From assembly GCA_023418255.1 (NCBI GenBank), contig JAEZZZ010000097.1, positions 1 through 15,498 on the forward strand: DNA of 15,498 nt, given 5' to 3'. The position numbers and the translations under genes are program-made. Position 1 is the first letter of the stretch. Every line of letters starts with the position of its first letter. A model generated the notes under the pieces. That model did no database searches and was not told the DNA's origin. It saw only the letters and a list, made by a program, of their open reading frames with translations. Shown here piece after piece: positions 15,430-15,498 of the stretch. Source of the stretch: Bacteroidota bacterium. Lineage in GTDB: Bacteria > Bacteroidota > Bacteroidia > Bacteroidales > Dysgonomonadaceae.

Positions 15430-15498
15430 ATGAACCTGATTGATTTTATCTCAGAATTTCCCGATGAGGAAAGCTGCAAACAAAAGTTTAAAGCGTAT
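15430..15498 (+). CDS. IS1595-family transposase, N-terminal fragment
   Basis: Only the first 23 codons are in the window. The N-terminus MNLIDFISEFPDEESCKQKF resembles the start of IS1595-family (ISXO2-like) transposases of Bacteroidota, which open with a similar MNLxxFxxxFPDExSCxxxF block before a CxxC zinc ribbon. Such enzymes carry a DDE-type nuclease domain that moves the element by cut-and-paste; that part lies beyond the window. The ATG follows a TAnnTTTG box at a short distance. The assignment rests on recall of a short motif, so the family is likely but not proven. The inverted repeat and target duplication could not be defined. Confidence 0.6.
   Translation, partial: MNLIDFISEFPDEESCKQKFKAY
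15430..15498 (+). mobile_element. Left part of a probable IS1595-family insertion sequence
   Basis: The element is inferred from the transposase start alone. Its left terminus must lie between the rplI terminator (ending 15323) and 15430 if it is intact. I could not identify a terminal inverted repeat without the right end. Confidence 0.45.

Noticed and set aside
1..15498. CRISPR arrays, tRNA or rRNA genes, riboswitches
   Set aside because: No regularly spaced repeats, no tRNA cloverleaf or rRNA sequence and no recognised riboswitch core were seen on either strand while reading; no covariance search could be run.

Overview
The window looks like chromosomal DNA from a member of the Bacteroidota, most likely Bacteroidales. 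The reasons are a SusC/SusD outer-membrane pair, several promoters of the TAnnTTTG type used by the Bacteroidota primary sigma factor, start codons that mostly lack Shine-Dalgarno (SD) sequences, and lipopolysaccharide genes (waaA, lptB). The genus cannot be decided from this sequence alone.

Layout. Bases 1-131 are not SusC-coding, and after them comes a SusC-type TonB-dependent receptor that has lost its 5' part (132-2477). An intact SusD-like lipoprotein follows (2495-4057), then a rho-independent terminator (4186-4226). Next is a forward housekeeping stretch: gltX (4359-5879) and waaA (5881-7116), one base apart; pgpH, a c-di-AMP phosphodiesterase of the 7TM-HD family (7207-9276); and folB (9338-9703). 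A promoter at 9731-9738 opens lptB-ruvX-def (9757-11598), where ruvX and def overlap by four bases. The reverse-strand pair zwf-pgl (13912 down to 11635) converges on def. Divergent from zwf, a textbook Bacteroidota promoter (14025-14055) drives rpsF-rpsR-rplI (14108-15266), closed by a strong terminator (15293-15323). The last 69 bases begin an IS1595-family transposase (15430-15498) that runs off the window.

Functions. The centre is core biology: tRNA charging and translation (gltX, def, ruvX, ribosomal proteins), LPS synthesis and export (waaA, lptB), folate synthesis (folB), c-di-AMP turnover (pgpH) and the oxidative pentose phosphate entry steps (zwf, pgl). Both edges carry signs of DNA mobility: the truncated susC on the left and the transposase on the right.

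No wholly new system is evident. The most interesting signal is that rpsR (bS18) and rplI each have an eight-base match to the anti-SD, while most other genes here have none. In Bacteroidota bS18 and bS6 help form the pocket that hides the anti-SD, so this suggests feedback control of the kind reported for rpsU. Other points worth a look are the susC junction, a 20-codon upstream ORF joined to pgpH by an ATGA overlap, and corrected starts for rpsF, lptB, folB, ruvX and pgl.
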